Notes under the pieces: generated by a model | Databases searched by the model: none | Seen by the model: the letters and a program-made list of their open reading frames with translations, nothing else | What the model was told of the DNA's origin: nothing | Assembly: GCF_016862975.1 (NCBI RefSeq) | Contig: NZ_BONZ01000090.1 | Span: forward strand, 1 to 64,000 | Origin: Rugosimonospora africana | GTDB lineage: Bacteria; Actinomycetota; Actinomycetes; Mycobacteriales; Micromonosporaceae | DNA length: 64,000 nt | Direction of reading: 5' to 3' | Part shown: positions 44,755-53,954 of the stretch, one piece after another | Position numbering within the stretch: position 1 is the stretch's first letter | How the letters are laid out: each line of letters begins with the position of its first letter | Program-made: the position numbers and the translations under genes

Positions 44755-45756
44755 TGACGGTGACCCGACCACCGGTGGCAACCGAGGAACCACCTGTTCG
44801 GGCGCGGTGGGGCCGGCTGGGCAGCGTCGAGGTTTTCGTCGTCGTCCTCGTGCTGGCCTGCTCGGCCGCGGCTGGCTGGTGGGGGCGACCGCGTCACAGC
44901 GAGCACAGACCTGGCTGACCATCTTCGTGTCCATCGTGATCCAGGCGTCGCCGTTCGTCGTGCTCGGCACGGTCGTGTCGGCGACCATCGCGGCCGTGGT
45001 GCCGCCGTCGTTCTTCGCCAGGGTGTTGCCGCGTCGACCAGGTTTGGCGGTACCGGTCGCGGGCGCGGCTGGCGTGCTGATGCCGGGATGCGAGTGTGGC
45101 TCGGTGGTGGTGTCCGGAGCGCTCATGCGCCGGGGGTGACCCCGGCGGCGGCGCTGGCGTTCCTGCTGTCCGCGCCGGCGATCAATCCGGTGGTGCTGGT
45201 CTCCACCTCGGTCGCCTTCGCGGGGCGGCCGATGGTGGTCGTGGCCCGACTGGTCGCCAGCCTGTTCACCGCGACGGTGATGGGTTGGCTGTGGCTACGC
45301 CTCGGGCGCGGCGAGTGGCTGCGTCCGCCGGCCCGCCCCGAACTGGACGGCATGCCCCGCACGGCCGCGCTGCTGGCCGCGTTCCGGACCGACATGACCC
45401 AGGCAGGCGGGTTCTTGGTGATCGGCGCCGCGGCCGCGGCAACGATGAACGTGCTGGCACCGCCGCACTGGTTGCGGATCGTCGCCGGTCATCGGGGGCT
45501 GTCCGTGGTCGCCATGGCCGGCCTCGCCGTGATGCTGTCGATCTGCTCCGAAGCTGACGCGTTCGTCGCCGCGTCGCTGACCCAGTTCTCGCTCACCGCC
45601 CGGCTAGCGTTCCTCGTTGTCGGGCCGATGGTGGACAGCAAGTTGATCGCTATGCAGGTGGGCGCGTTTGGCCGCAGGTTCGCGGCACGGTTCGCGCCGA
45701 CCACATTCGTCGTTGGCATTCTGTTCGCCACCGTCGTCGGTTTGGTGATGTGGTGA
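44755..45756 (+). pseudogene. UPF0718/YraQ-type permease with two frameshifts
   Basis: The GTG at 44755 opens a frame (helix VEVFVVVLVLACSAAAGWW) that shifts at the five-G run 44881-44885 into TWLTIFVSIVIQASPFVVLG with AGVLMPGCECGSVVVSGALM, and again at the five-G run 45132-45136 into VTPAAALAFLLSAPAINPVV and FCEADAF-like SICSEADAFVAASL to the stop at 45756. One extra G in each run restores a single protein of about 333 residues. PGCECGS and PAINPVV are family hallmarks. TAGACT six bases before the GTG suggests a leaderless promoter. Read error and true lesion cannot be told apart here. Confidence 0.75.
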
Positions 45757-46522
45757 GGCGTGACCTGCACGGGCTGGTTCTCGCCCTCCTCGGCGTCACG
45801 CTGGTCAAACTTACGGTCACCGGCCAGTACGAGCGGTACGTGAAGGCCGCGATGCGCCCGTACCTGTTCGTGGCCGGGCTCGTCCTGCTCGGTGTCGCGG
45901 CGACGGCGCTGTGGCCGGTGGTGTTCGGGCGGCGTACGGCGGAAGTCGATGATCACGACGGGTCCGTCGGCGACACCGGCGACGGCCACGGCCACGGCCA
46001 CAGCCACGGGCACCGGCACCGGCACCGGCGAGCGGACCTGGCCTGGCTGCTGGTCGTTCCCGCGGCGGTGGTGCTGCTGATTGCCCCGCCAGCGATCGGC
46101 TCGTACTCCGCCGAACGGTCGGGAACAGCGCTGAGAGCGGCCTCCTCCTCGGATTACCCACCCCTGTCGGTCGGAGACCCGGTCAAAGTGTCGGTGCTGG
46201 ACTACGCGTCACGCGCCGTTTTCGACGGCCGGTCGTTGGCCGGACGCCGCGTGGAACTGTCCGGATTCCTGCTCAGCAACGGCTCCGGAGGCTGGTATCT
46301 GACCCGGATGGTGATCATCTGCTGCGCGGCCGACGCACAACCGATCAAGGTCGGGCTGACCGGATCGTACCCGCGGACGCGCGGGCCAGCGAATGGCTGC
46401 AGGTCACGGGCGGATACACCACCCGGCTGGGCAAGGATCCGGTCAACAGCGAAAGCATCCCGTACCTATCGGTCGTGTCCAGCACACCGATCCCGGCGCC
46501 GGCCCAGCAGTACGACTCGTGA
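45750..46522 (+). pseudogene. TIGR03943/UPF0703-type protein, His-rich, 3' frameshift
   Basis: Partner of the upstream permease; its GTG overlaps the permease stop. Two N-terminal helices (VLALLGVTLVKLTVTG, LFVAGLVLLGVAATALW), a His-rich loop HGHGHGHSHGHRHRHRR, a third helix and a C-terminal domain with TRMVIICCAADAQPIKVGL. After GSYP the frame is lost; adding one C at 46371-46373 continues ADARASEWLQVTGGY and ends at the TGA at 46520-46522. The loop probably binds zinc or another metal. The last quarter is disrupted unless the indel is a read error. Confidence 0.75.
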
Positions 46523-47322
46523 AACCGCACCAACCACGACACGGCGGCTCGGACGAGGGTTACACCGTGACCGGCGGGCGCCTGTTCTGGATGCACTCAG
46601 CGGACAACGCCAGCGGAGCCGTGCAGTCGAGCCTGTGGAGCGCCTCGATCTCCAGCGGCTCGGCCACGATGCTCACCTCCGACGTCGGCCAGCCGCTGTT
46701 GTCCGGCTCCCGCTACGACCTCGAACCGACCACCGACCGCCTCTACTGGATCTCGGCCGATGGCGATCGAACAGATGTGACCCAGCTACGAGCGGTCGCG
46801 CTGATCGGCGGCCCGGTGAGCATCCGTACGCTCACTGGAGCGTGGCAGCTGATCGGTTGGCCATGGCTGGTCACGGCGCCCAGCGACCCGCACGCGCCGC
46901 TGCAGTTCTTCAATCTCCAGACCGACGTCGTCACGCGCATCACAGTGCTGGCGAACAAGTTGGTCGCCCGCGACCGCGTGTGGTGCCGGCTGCTCCCTGA
47001 TCACCGGGTCCGCCACGAGGGCACCGATCTCGTGCGTCCCGACGGCATGGATCGGCAGCACGTCGCCGACAAGTACAGCACTCCGATCGCGAACGACCCT
47101 GCGCTGCTCGACCGGTTCGAGCCGCTACTCGCTCCGGTCTCCCAGACCCTTGCCGGCACGTCACTGTTCCGGCTGTCCCTCTACGACACCCACCGGCGGA
47201 CGCAGGTTCAGATCGATTCCGCCGTCTCGAAGGCCGGCGCGCAGGGCGACTACGTGTGGGGGGCGACCGGCGACAACGAGACCCTCACTTGGCACGCCCT
47301 GGACCTGCGAACGCTGGACTGA
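46519..47322 (+). CDS. Propeller-like protein of unknown function
   Basis: About 267 residues from a GTG that overlaps the preceding TGA (GTGA). Repeating beta-strand units (GGRLFWMHSADN, YDLEPTTDRLYWISADGD, GAWQLIGWPWLVTAPSD, GDYVWGATGDNETLTWH) suggest a beta-propeller. There is no signal peptide, and the N-terminus looks cut, so it may be the 3' part of a larger secreted protein. The stretch around 46980-47040 reads more naturally with two compensating indels. I do not recognise the family. Confidence 0.55.
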   Translation: MKPHQPRHGGSDEGYTVTGGRLFWMHSADNASGAVQSSLWSASISSGSATMLTSDVGQPLLSGSRYDLEPTTDRLYWISADGDRTDVTQLRAVALIGGPVSIRTLTGAWQLIGWPWLVTAPSDPHAPLQFFNLQTDVVTRITVLANKLVARDRVWCRLLPDHRVRHEGTDLVRPDGMDRQHVADKYSTPIANDPALLDRFEPLLAPVSQTLAGTSLFRLSLYDTHRRTQVQIDSAVSKAGAQGDYVWGATGDNETLTWHALDLRTLD

Positions 47323-47372
47323 CCCAACGCGGCCAGGTAGATCGTGCGGGGTGATCGATCTGGCGCTGTATC

Positions 47373-47390
47373 GCCGCCGCCAAGGGCGGC
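47373..47390. terminator. Hairpin between convergent genes
   Basis: GCCGCC (47373-47378) and GGCGGC (47385-47390) with a 6-base loop, 50 bases from each of the two converging stops. Confidence 0.4.
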
Positions 47391-47441
47391 AGGTGTAGCG
47401 GTGCAGTCGGTCGGCGATGCTCGCCACGACACCTCTGAGTT

Positions 47442-48275
47442 CTACAGCGACACGAACGTGTACCCTTTGGCCAGCAGGGCCGGGATCACTGTCTGCAGCG
47501 CGGCGTAGGTCTGTGACCGGTCGCCACCGCCGTCGTGGCAGAGCAGAATCTGCCCTGGCTTGGCAGCGAGCAGGTGCGAAACGATCGACGCGACACCGGG
47601 CCGGGACCAATCCCGCGGGTCATCGCTCCAGTCGATCGGAACCAGCCCGGCCTGCGCGGTCTTGGCGAAAAGCTCCGACGACCAACTCCCACCCGGCGAA
47701 CGAAACAACCGCGGGGTAAAGCCGGTCGCGGTATGGATCTTGTCCTGCGCCCAGCCGATCTCCTTGTTCATCTCCGGCGAAGACAGAGTGGGCAGATCGG
47801 TCAGGTGACTGTAGGTATGGTTGGCCACATTGTGCCCGGCCGCCACCACCGACCGGGCCACGCTCTCATGCCCCCGCACCTGGTTACCGATCAGGCAGAA
47901 CGTCGCCGGCACATGGTACTTGTCCAGCAGCTTGAGCATCTTGGGCGTCCACACCGGGTGCGGACCATCGTCCAGCGTCAGAGCCACCGCGTGCGAGGGG
48001 AACGCCGGGCCGCCCAGCACGGCCCGATACTCGGCCAGCGTGTAGATCGGCCGCGACTGCACCGGCAGCCCGGCCGGTGACGGCCTGGTCGCCCGCGCAG
48101 CGACGGGCTGACCGGTCGGTCGCGCGGATCCGGCCGCCCTCGGCGTCACATCCCGTTTCATGATCGGCTCAGCGTTACCGCCGACGGCGGCGTCCGCTGC
48201 CAGTACAGCGGCGGAGCCAGCAAGCACCGCGGTCCTGACCAGACCACGCCGCGAGACACGAGAGGTGTGAGTCAC
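47442..48275 (-). CDS. Exported polysaccharide deacetylase (NodB homology)
   Basis: A 277-residue enzyme with a Tat-like signal (SRRGLVRTAVLAGSAAVLA) and a complete NodB domain: VALTLDDGPHPVWTPKML (catalytic Asp pair), HNVANHTYSH (metal His pair), PRLFRSPGGSWS, and a C-terminal ILLCHDGGGDRSQT. It removes acetyl groups from a cell-wall or extracellular polysaccharide such as peptidoglycan or chitin. GTG 48275 has GAGGGAG six bases upstream. Monocistronic by position. Confidence 0.88.
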   Translation of the reverse strand: MTHTSRVSRRGLVRTAVLAGSAAVLAADAAVGGNAEPIMKRDVTPRAAGSARPTGQPVAARATRPSPAGLPVQSRPIYTLAEYRAVLGGPAFPSHAVALTLDDGPHPVWTPKMLKLLDKYHVPATFCLIGNQVRGHESVARSVVAAGHNVANHTYSHLTDLPTLSSPEMNKEIGWAQDKIHTATGFTPRLFRSPGGSWSSELFAKTAQAGLVPIDWSDDPRDWSRPGVASIVSHLLAAKPGQILLCHDGGGDRSQTYAALQTVIPALLAKGYTFVSL

Positions 48276-48326
48276 TGCGCTCCCTCGGACACGTGATGGA
48301 AAGCTCCAACATCCAACCACACGGAC

Positions 48327-48452
48327 ATGACCACGATTCACTTCCACCCGTACTACGTGATGAGGAAGTGGCTGTTCGAGCCCGTGCAGCCGGCAATGTT
48401 CATGCGCCGCCTCACCCAGCCCGATGGTGACCGCGCACGAGGCCACGGGTGA
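48327..48452 (+). CDS. Unrecognised 41-codon frame
   Basis: An ATG frame encoding MTTIHFHPYYVMRKWLFEPV and a basic tail, divergent from the deacetylase. The aromatic/His-rich start is unlike random GC-rich frames, but no ribosome site is seen. Could be a remnant or chance. Confidence 0.2.
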   Translation: MTTIHFHPYYVMRKWLFEPVQPAMFMRRLTQPDGDRARGHG

Positions 48453-48467
48453 CAAGACGGACCGCAG

Positions 48468-49373
48468 CTACCCCTCGTCGAGTGCTGTCGATGACGCCAG
48501 AGCGGCAATGCGGGGCTGTTGCGGATTCGCCGGATCCGTTTCCCGGCGCTCGACGTGCCGGCGGTGGCGTAGTTGGCCGACGGCGATCGTCACCAGGTAG
48601 GTCAGGGCGGCGACAGCGAGGATGGCAAAGCTGGGCGGCACCTTCGGGATCGCGTAACCGGCGGCCAAGCCGATCCAGACACTGGCCACGGCGATGGCCG
48701 CGGACAGGCCGAGCGCCCACAGCGGTCGGGTGGTCATCCGGATGGCCGCGCCGGCCGGTGCGGCGAGCAGCCCGAGGATCAGCAGCGCCCCGACGACCTG
48801 AGTGGATTCGGCAGCGGTGCCGGCGACCAGGACGAGGAATCCGAAGCCGAGCAGCCGGACCGGTACGCCTCGGGCAGCCGCGACATTCTCGTCGAGGCTG
48901 GCGAACAGCAGTGGTCGAGCAATCGCCAGGAGCACGGCGCCGATGACCAAGGCGATGACCGCGGTAACCACCGCTCGGGAGCCGGACAGGCCGAGGATGG
49001 AGCCGAACAGCACGGTGACGCTGGCCGAGCCGTTGCCGGATCCGCTGCGGGTCGTGGTGTAGAGGGTCAGGAAGAACACTCCGAGGCCGAGGATCCAGGC
49101 GAACACTCCCCCAATGACGACATCGTCGGGGCGGCCTCGGCGGCCGAGGGCGCCCATGCCGAGGGCGACGAAGATGGTGACGGCGAACAGCCCGATGCGG
49201 GCGTCCAGTCCCGCAGCCAGCGCGGCCAGCGCCCCGGTGAAGGCGACGTGCGACAGCGCGTCGGCAGTGAACACCTGGGCACGCAGTACCAGAAAGTAAC
49301 CGACGAGGCCAGCGGCGAGTGCGACAGCAGTGCCGGCGAGGAAGGCGTGCTGCATGAAGGGGTGGCTGAACAT
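48468..49373 (-). CDS. Metal ABC importer permease (ZnuB/MntB family), subunit 2
   Basis: A 301-residue membrane permease of the ABC-3 family: LRAQVFTADALSHVAFTGAL near residue 30 and DDVVIGGVFAWILGLGVFFL; about eight helices. It is the last gene of the four-gene importer and starts six bases after the sister permease. The C-terminal tail (RHVERRETDPANPQQP) is hydrophilic. Transports Zn2+, Mn2+ or Fe2+; zinc is favoured by nearby Zur-type boxes. Confidence 0.9.
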   Translation of the reverse strand: MFSHPFMQHAFLAGTAVALAAGLVGYFLVLRAQVFTADALSHVAFTGALAALAAGLDARIGLFAVTIFVALGMGALGRRGRPDDVVIGGVFAWILGLGVFFLTLYTTTRSGSGNGSASVTVLFGSILGLSGSRAVVTAVIALVIGAVLLAIARPLLFASLDENVAAARGVPVRLLGFGFLVLVAGTAAESTQVVGALLILGLLAAPAGAAIRMTTRPLWALGLSAAIAVASVWIGLAAGYAIPKVPPSFAILAVAALTYLVTIAVGQLRHRRHVERRETDPANPQQPRIAALASSTALDEG

Positions 49374-49378
49374 GTGGG

Positions 49379-50272
49379 TCAGGCTCCTGCCGGCGTGTGC
49401 ACGGTCGCGCGGGTACCTGTCCGGGCGCGGACCGTAGTGCCGATGTAGGTGAGGGCGTAGAGGCCGAAGGCGACGGTGGTCAGCCAGAACCCGATCGGGT
49501 ACGGCGAGTAATAGGCGATGAACAGTCCCACCCAGACCGTGATCAGGGCCAGCCCGATCGACAGGGCCAGACTGCGCGCAGGTCGTGGGGTAAGCAGTTG
49601 TGCGGTGGCCGGTGGCAGGACCAGCAGCGCGAAGATCAGCAGGGCGCCCGTGATCTGGCTGACCTCGGCGGCGGTCGCGCCGAGCAGGGCCAGGAAAACC
49701 GCGCCGAGGGGTCGCCCGGGTACACCGTGTGCCCGGGCGACGTCGGCGTCGATGGAGGCGAACAGCAGGGGCCGGCCGATGACCGCCAGCGCGATCAGCG
49801 CTACCAGGGCGACGAGGGCCAAGGTGACGACCTGATCGGTGGTGATGCCGAGGAAGCTACCGAACAGCAGTGCGTTGGTGCCGTTGAGGAACCCTTGGTA
49901 CAGAGCGATGAACAGCATCCCGGCGGCCAGAGCGAACGCCTGCACGGTCCCGATGATCGCGGGCTCTTCGGTGTAGCCGCGCCGCCCGTCGCGTTGCGGC
50001 AGAGCGGCGATGATCAGCGCCGCCAGGACGCAGAACGTGAAGTAGCCGAGCGTCACGCCCAAGCCGAGCAGCACAGCGCCGGCAGCCCCGGGGAACCCGG
50101 CGACGGCCAGGGTGTGCCCGGCGAAACTCTGCCGGCGCAGCACCATGAACCAGCCGACCGCCGCGGCCAGGACGGCGACAACGGTGCCGGCCCGGAAGGC
50201 GTTGAGGATACCGAGGTAGGACCACATGTCCTGGATGTCGGCGAGCAGGTTCGGAGAGAAGCCGCCGGTCAT
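49379..50272 (-). CDS. Metal ABC importer permease (ZnuB/MntB family), subunit 1
   Basis: A 297-residue ABC-3 family permease: MVLRRQSFAGHTLAVAGFPG near residue 42, EEPAIIGTVQAFALAAGMLF, and eight predicted helices. ATG 50272 overlaps the ATPase stop (ATGA). Two different permeases form a heterodimeric channel, as in several actinobacterial zinc or manganese importers. Confidence 0.9.
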   Translation of the reverse strand: MTGGFSPNLLADIQDMWSYLGILNAFRAGTVVAVLAAAVGWFMVLRRQSFAGHTLAVAGFPGAAGAVLLGLGVTLGYFTFCVLAALIIAALPQRDGRRGYTEEPAIIGTVQAFALAAGMLFIALYQGFLNGTNALLFGSFLGITTDQVVTLALVALVALIALAVIGRPLLFASIDADVARAHGVPGRPLGAVFLALLGATAAEVSQITGALLIFALLVLPPATAQLLTPRPARSLALSIGLALITVWVGLFIAYYSPYPIGFWLTTVAFGLYALTYIGTTVRARTGTRATVHTPAGA

Positions 50273-51174
50273 GCGGAGCCGCCATGGCGATCGGTGTGGC
50301 GGGCGGGCGCCTCCGGTTGTCCGACCACCACGAGGCGTCCGTCGGATGTGGACAGCACTTCGATCGGGGTGCCGTACAGGGCTGTGAGGGTCTCGGAGGT
50401 GATGACCTCGGCCGGGGTTCCGGAGACCGCGCCGCCCTGGCCGAGGTAGATGACCCGATCGAGGTAGGTCAGGATCGGATTGACGTCGTGAGCGACGATC
50501 ATCACGGACACGTTCTCGGTGCGGGCGATCCGGCTGATCAGCGCGGCAATCGCGGCCTGGTTGGGCAGGTCGAGGCTGTCCAGCGGCTCATCGAGCATGA
50601 GCAGTTTAGGGCGGCGAGCCAGTGCTTGAGCGATCAGCAGCCGCTGTTGTTCACCGCCGGACAGCTGTCCGATCGGCCGGTGCGCGTAGTCGCTGGCGCC
50701 GACCAGCTCGACCAGTTCGCCGACCCGCTCGGTAACCGCGCGGGAGCGCCGGCCGCGTACCGGCAGACCCCACCGGTCGCCGTCGAGGCCGAGACGGACC
50801 ACGTCCAGGCCGCGTACCCGCAGAGAGGCATCGAAGCTGCGCCTCTGCGGCAGGTAGCCGATCTCGTGGTTGGCCTGCCCGGGCGGTCGGCCGAGCAGGC
50901 GCACCGTGCCTGCGGCCAGTGGCACCAGGCCCAGGATCACCTTGAGGAGTGTGGACTTACCGACGCCGTTGGGGCCGAGGATGGCCACGAACTCGCCGGC
51001 GGTCACGGTCGCGTCGGCGTGTGACCAGATGGTGCGTCGGCCCAGCACGGCGGTGGCCCCGCGGACGTCGACCAGTGCCGGGCGATCCGATAGGCCACCC
51101 GGCACTGTCGCCCCCGTCACGCTTGCCGGCTGTGGAGACCCGGTGACATCAACCTGGATCGGGGTGGAGGGCAT
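50269..51174 (-). CDS. Metal ABC importer ATPase
   Basis: A 301-residue ATPase: Walker A GPNGVGKST, signature LSGGEQQRLLIAQAL, Walker B LLMLDEPLDSLDL, and a Q-loop YLPQRRSFD. It has the length and Q-loop of ZnuC/MntA-type proteins, with extra N- and C-terminal tails. Between the binding protein (4-base gap) and permease 1. Confidence 0.9.
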   Translation of the reverse strand: MPSTPIQVDVTGSPQPASVTGATVPGGLSDRPALVDVRGATAVLGRRTIWSHADATVTAGEFVAILGPNGVGKSTLLKVILGLVPLAAGTVRLLGRPPGQANHEIGYLPQRRSFDASLRVRGLDVVRLGLDGDRWGLPVRGRRSRAVTERVGELVELVGASDYAHRPIGQLSGGEQQRLLIAQALARRPKLLMLDEPLDSLDLPNQAAIAALISRIARTENVSVMIVAHDVNPILTYLDRVIYLGQGGAVSGTPAEVITSETLTALYGTPIEVLSTSDGRLVVVGQPEAPARHTDRHGGSA

Positions 51175-51178
51175 GACG

Positions 51179-52129
51179 TTACCGCTTTCCGCCGGCCTGG
51201 CTCAGTGCCTGGCTCAGCGCGTTGAGCTGGGCGACCTGCCAGTCCTGGAAGGACGCGCCGGCCGGGGTCAGCGTCTCGGTGATGGTGCTGACCGGGATCC
51301 CCGCCACCTTGGCCTCGTTGACCTGCGCCTGCACGTCCGGGGTGGCGTTCTGGCTGTTGTACACGTAGACCTTGATCTGCTTGGTCTTGATCTGGTTGTC
51401 GATCGTCGCCTTGTCCTGTGCGCTGGGGTCGCTGCCCTCGCTGATGTCGGTCAGGAACGCCGGCGGCGTGAGCAGGTTCAGGCCCAGCCCCGGGGACAGC
51501 ATCGCGAAGATCGACTCTGAGGCGCCGACCGGGGTGCCGGAGTAGGTCGCCTTGATCGACGCGATTGTGTCGAAGTAGGTCTTCAGGTTGGTGTTGATGA
51601 CGGTGTCGTGCTGGGTGGTGAAAAACGACGCGTCGGCCGGGTCGATCTTCTTGTAGTCGGCGGTGATCTGCTCGATGACCTGCCGCACGTTGTCCGGGTT
51701 GTACCAGCGGTGCGGGTTGTCACTGTCCTTCGCCCCGACCAGGTCACCCACGGTCAGCGTGGTCCGGGACGAGGACGGGTTGGCCTCGGCGAGCTTGGTC
51801 GCCCAGGCGTCGTACCCGACCCCGTTGATGATGGCCAGCTTCGCCGAGGCGACGTTCCGCCCGTCGGCGGCGGTGGGCTCGTAGTCATGCGGGTCGGCGT
51901 CCGGGTTGTCGATGATGCTGCTGACCTTGACGTGCGACCCGCCCAACTGCGCGGCGAGGCTGCCCCAGAAGTTCTCCGCTGCCACCACGGCGATGACGTC
52001 GGAGCCGCTGGTTGATACCTTGGATGAGGTGGAGCAGCCAGCGAGTGCGACGACCGCCAGAGCGGCGGCGCCGGCCGCCAGTCCGACGCGAGGGCTCCAG
52101 ACCCGCTTCGGCGTAGATATCGAGAACAC
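51179..52129 (-). CDS. Metal ABC importer substrate-binding lipoprotein (cluster A-I)
   Basis: A 316-residue solute-binding lipoprotein with lipobox VALAGC. The metal ligands of the family are visible: DADPHDYEPTAAD (His), NPHRWYNPDNV (His), GASESIFAMLSPGLGL (Glu) and the final Asp region YVYNSQNATPD. The long His-rich loop of many ZnuA proteins is absent, so manganese is possible; an inverted repeat resembling a Zur box upstream argues for zinc. First gene of the operon. Confidence 0.85.
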   Translation of the reverse strand: MFSISTPKRVWSPRVGLAAGAAALAVVALAGCSTSSKVSTSGSDVIAVVAAENFWGSLAAQLGGSHVKVSSIIDNPDADPHDYEPTAADGRNVASAKLAIINGVGYDAWATKLAEANPSSSRTTLTVGDLVGAKDSDNPHRWYNPDNVRQVIEQITADYKKIDPADASFFTTQHDTVINTNLKTYFDTIASIKATYSGTPVGASESIFAMLSPGLGLNLLTPPAFLTDISEGSDPSAQDKATIDNQIKTKQIKVYVYNSQNATPDVQAQVNEAKVAGIPVSTITETLTPAGASFQDWQVAQLNALSQALSQAGGKR

Positions 52130-52174
52130 GGCGAGCCTCCGTGAGATGTGTCAACCGGTCAGCTCGACGTTAAC

Positions 52175-52193
52175 GAAAACAGAAGTCGTTTTC
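52175..52193 (-). promoter_or_regulatory. Candidate Zur/Fur operator before the metal importer
   Basis: GAAAAC (52175-52180) and GTTTTC (52188-52193) form an inverted repeat with a 7-base centre, 46 bases upstream of the binding-protein start. The half-sites match Zur-type sites, but the spacing is longer than the usual 7-1-7. Confidence 0.45.
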
Positions 52194-52476
52194 AAATGCA
52201 GGTGTCGCTATGCGACTGGCCCGCCCACCTCGCGTAACGGGGGAAGGACTTCGGTACCGAGGCGGGCGATGTTGGCGAGGGTCCGGGTCGCATCGCCGGC
52301 ACCCGCGACCATGAGCAGCAGTCGCCGGACCCCGGCGGTGGCGATCGCGTCGGCCAGTCGCTGCACGCACAGCGATGGTGGCCCGACCGGGTGGATGTCG
52401 AGCGGATATCTCAGCTCAGTGCCCGTTGAATAAGGGTCCTCCAAAAGTGTCGGGGGTGGGTTGATACTCATCGGCT

Positions 52477-53946
52477 GTGGGCAGATTTACCGCGTTTCGG
52501 TTCACGGTTGATCCGTTGCCGGAGCAGGTGGTGGTGTTGGCGCGGCATACGGGTGCGTCACGGTTTGCCTACAACCAGTCGTTACGCCTGGTCAAGGACG
52601 CGCTGACCGCCCAGGCGAAAGACCCCGCGGTGGAGGTGCCGTGGTCCCGGTTCGATCTAATCAACGTCTTCAACGGGTGGAAGGTGTCCGCGGCGGCGGG
52701 TCGGCTGCTGGTCGCTGACCCGTCCGGTGAGGTGGCGGTGGTGGCCACCGGTCTGGCCTGGCGCACCGAGATCAGCTCTCAGGTGTTCGAGGAGGCCGTC
52801 GTCGACCTGAGCCGGGCCCTAGCCGCCTATAGTGCCTCCCGTCGGGGTCAGCGTGCCGGACGGCGGATGGGCTTTGCCCGGTTCAAGCGCAAGAGTCGGG
52901 ACCGGCGCTCGTTTCGGATCCGGCAGAAGACCAGCGGTGGTCGTGGCTGCATCCGGGTCGGTGACGAGGCTGCCCGCACGGTGTCCCTGCCCCGCATCGG
53001 TGTACTCAAGGTCCGGGAGGACACCCGCAAACTCCGGCGGATGCTGCGCACCGGGCGGGCCACGATCACCTCCGCCACAGTGTCCTGGCGGGCCGGGCGG
53101 TGGACGATCGCGTTGACCGTGAAAGCAGCCGACCTGCACCCGGACCGGCAACACCCGCCACACTCCGACGGTGACCCGACAGGTTGGGTGGGGGTGGACC
53201 GGGGACTTGCCTCCTACGTGGTCTCCGCTACCGCCACCGGCCGTGAGGTGTTCCGGGAGGATGACCCGCCCAGGCCGTTGCGGGCCGCGCAGGACCGGTT
53301 GCGGCGACTGTCCCGGCAGGTCAGTCGTAACAAGAAGGGCTCGGAGAACAGGGCCCGGGCGGTGGCCCGGCTGGGTCGGGCCCACGCCCGGGTACGTGAT
53401 GTGCGGGAACACTTTCTGCATGAGGTTGCCAACGAGTTGGTCCAGACTCACGACCGGCTGGCGTTGGAGACCTTGAACATCACCGGCATGATGGGCAATC
53501 ACCGGTTGGCTGGGGCGATCGGGGATGCCGCCTGGGGCGAGCTGGGCCGGATCATCGCCTACAAGCAGGCATGGCGCGGCGGGCAATGGGTGCCGGTGGA
53601 CCGGTGGTTCCCGTCCACGAAGACCTGCTCCCGCTGCCACACCATCGCCGCGGACATGCCGCTATCGGCCCGTACCTTCGCATGCGGAGCGTGCGGGTAC
53701 CGGGCCGACCGCGATCTGAACGCGGCGGTCAACCTCGCTGTCTGGACCGAGCAGCACCACGCCCAGACCCGGGACCCCGAAGCACGAGGCCCGGTTATCA
53801 ACGCTTCCGGAGGGGACGGCTCTGGCCCACACCACTGTGCGGGTGAAACCAGCCCCGATGAAGGAAGAACCCCACCACCACGCACGGTTCGGTGGCGGGG
53901 ACGCCCGAGGAGGGCCGTGTTTTATGAACCCATCAGGAGTTATTAA
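52477..53946 (+). CDS. tnpB: TnpB RNA-guided nuclease (OrfB)
   Basis: A 489-residue TnpB, ancestor-type of Cas12. The RuvC residues are present: Asp241 in VGVDRGLASY, Glu331 in LALETLNITG and DRDLNAAVN at 411-419. The zinc ribbon is intact: C384-x2-C387 and C403-x2-C406. The N-terminus FRFTVDPLPEQ is the usual TnpB start. It therefore looks active. The last 60 residues overlap the region that should encode the guide RNA. It starts from GTG at 52477. Confidence 0.9.
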   Translation: MGRFTAFRFTVDPLPEQVVVLARHTGASRFAYNQSLRLVKDALTAQAKDPAVEVPWSRFDLINVFNGWKVSAAAGRLLVADPSGEVAVVATGLAWRTEISSQVFEEAVVDLSRALAAYSASRRGQRAGRRMGFARFKRKSRDRRSFRIRQKTSGGRGCIRVGDEAARTVSLPRIGVLKVREDTRKLRRMLRTGRATITSATVSWRAGRWTIALTVKAADLHPDRQHPPHSDGDPTGWVGVDRGLASYVVSATATGREVFREDDPPRPLRAAQDRLRRLSRQVSRNKKGSENRARAVARLGRAHARVRDVREHFLHEVANELVQTHDRLALETLNITGMMGNHRLAGAIGDAAWGELGRIIAYKQAWRGGQWVPVDRWFPSTKTCSRCHTIAADMPLSARTFACGACGYRADRDLNAAVNLAVWTEQHHAQTRDPEARGPVINASGGDGSGPHHCAGETSPDEGRTPPPRTVRWRGRPRRAVFYEPIRSY

Positions 53947-53954
53947 AGACGCTG
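53790..53954 (+). ncRNA. Predicted omega/re-RNA scaffold of TnpB
   Basis: In TnpB elements the 3' end of the gene and the right end are transcribed as the guide RNA scaffold. Here the segment contains GTGAAACCAGCCCCGATGAA, typical of actinobacterial right ends. The guide would be the sequence immediately to the right of the element, beginning near 53955 (TCAGAAAGGAGTGCGGG). Boundaries are inferred. Confidence 0.45.

Larger units (their letters stand above)
52420..53954 (+). mobile_element. IS605/IS1341-type element carrying tnpB only
   Basis: About 1,535 bases inserted into the luciferase-like gene, bounded on the left by ...ATCTCAG and on the right by TCAGAAAGG... (one base, T, is shared so the ends are certain to plus or minus one). 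There is no target duplication and no tnpA, as in IS1341-like elements moved in trans by a Y1 transposase. The left end includes a hairpin-prone GGGTCCTCC region. Confidence 0.8.

Noticed and set aside
45080-45170. Programmed ribosomal frameshift in the UPF0718 permease
   Set aside because: Two shifts of the same sign would be required and no slippery site with downstream pseudoknot is evident; homopolymer indels are simpler.
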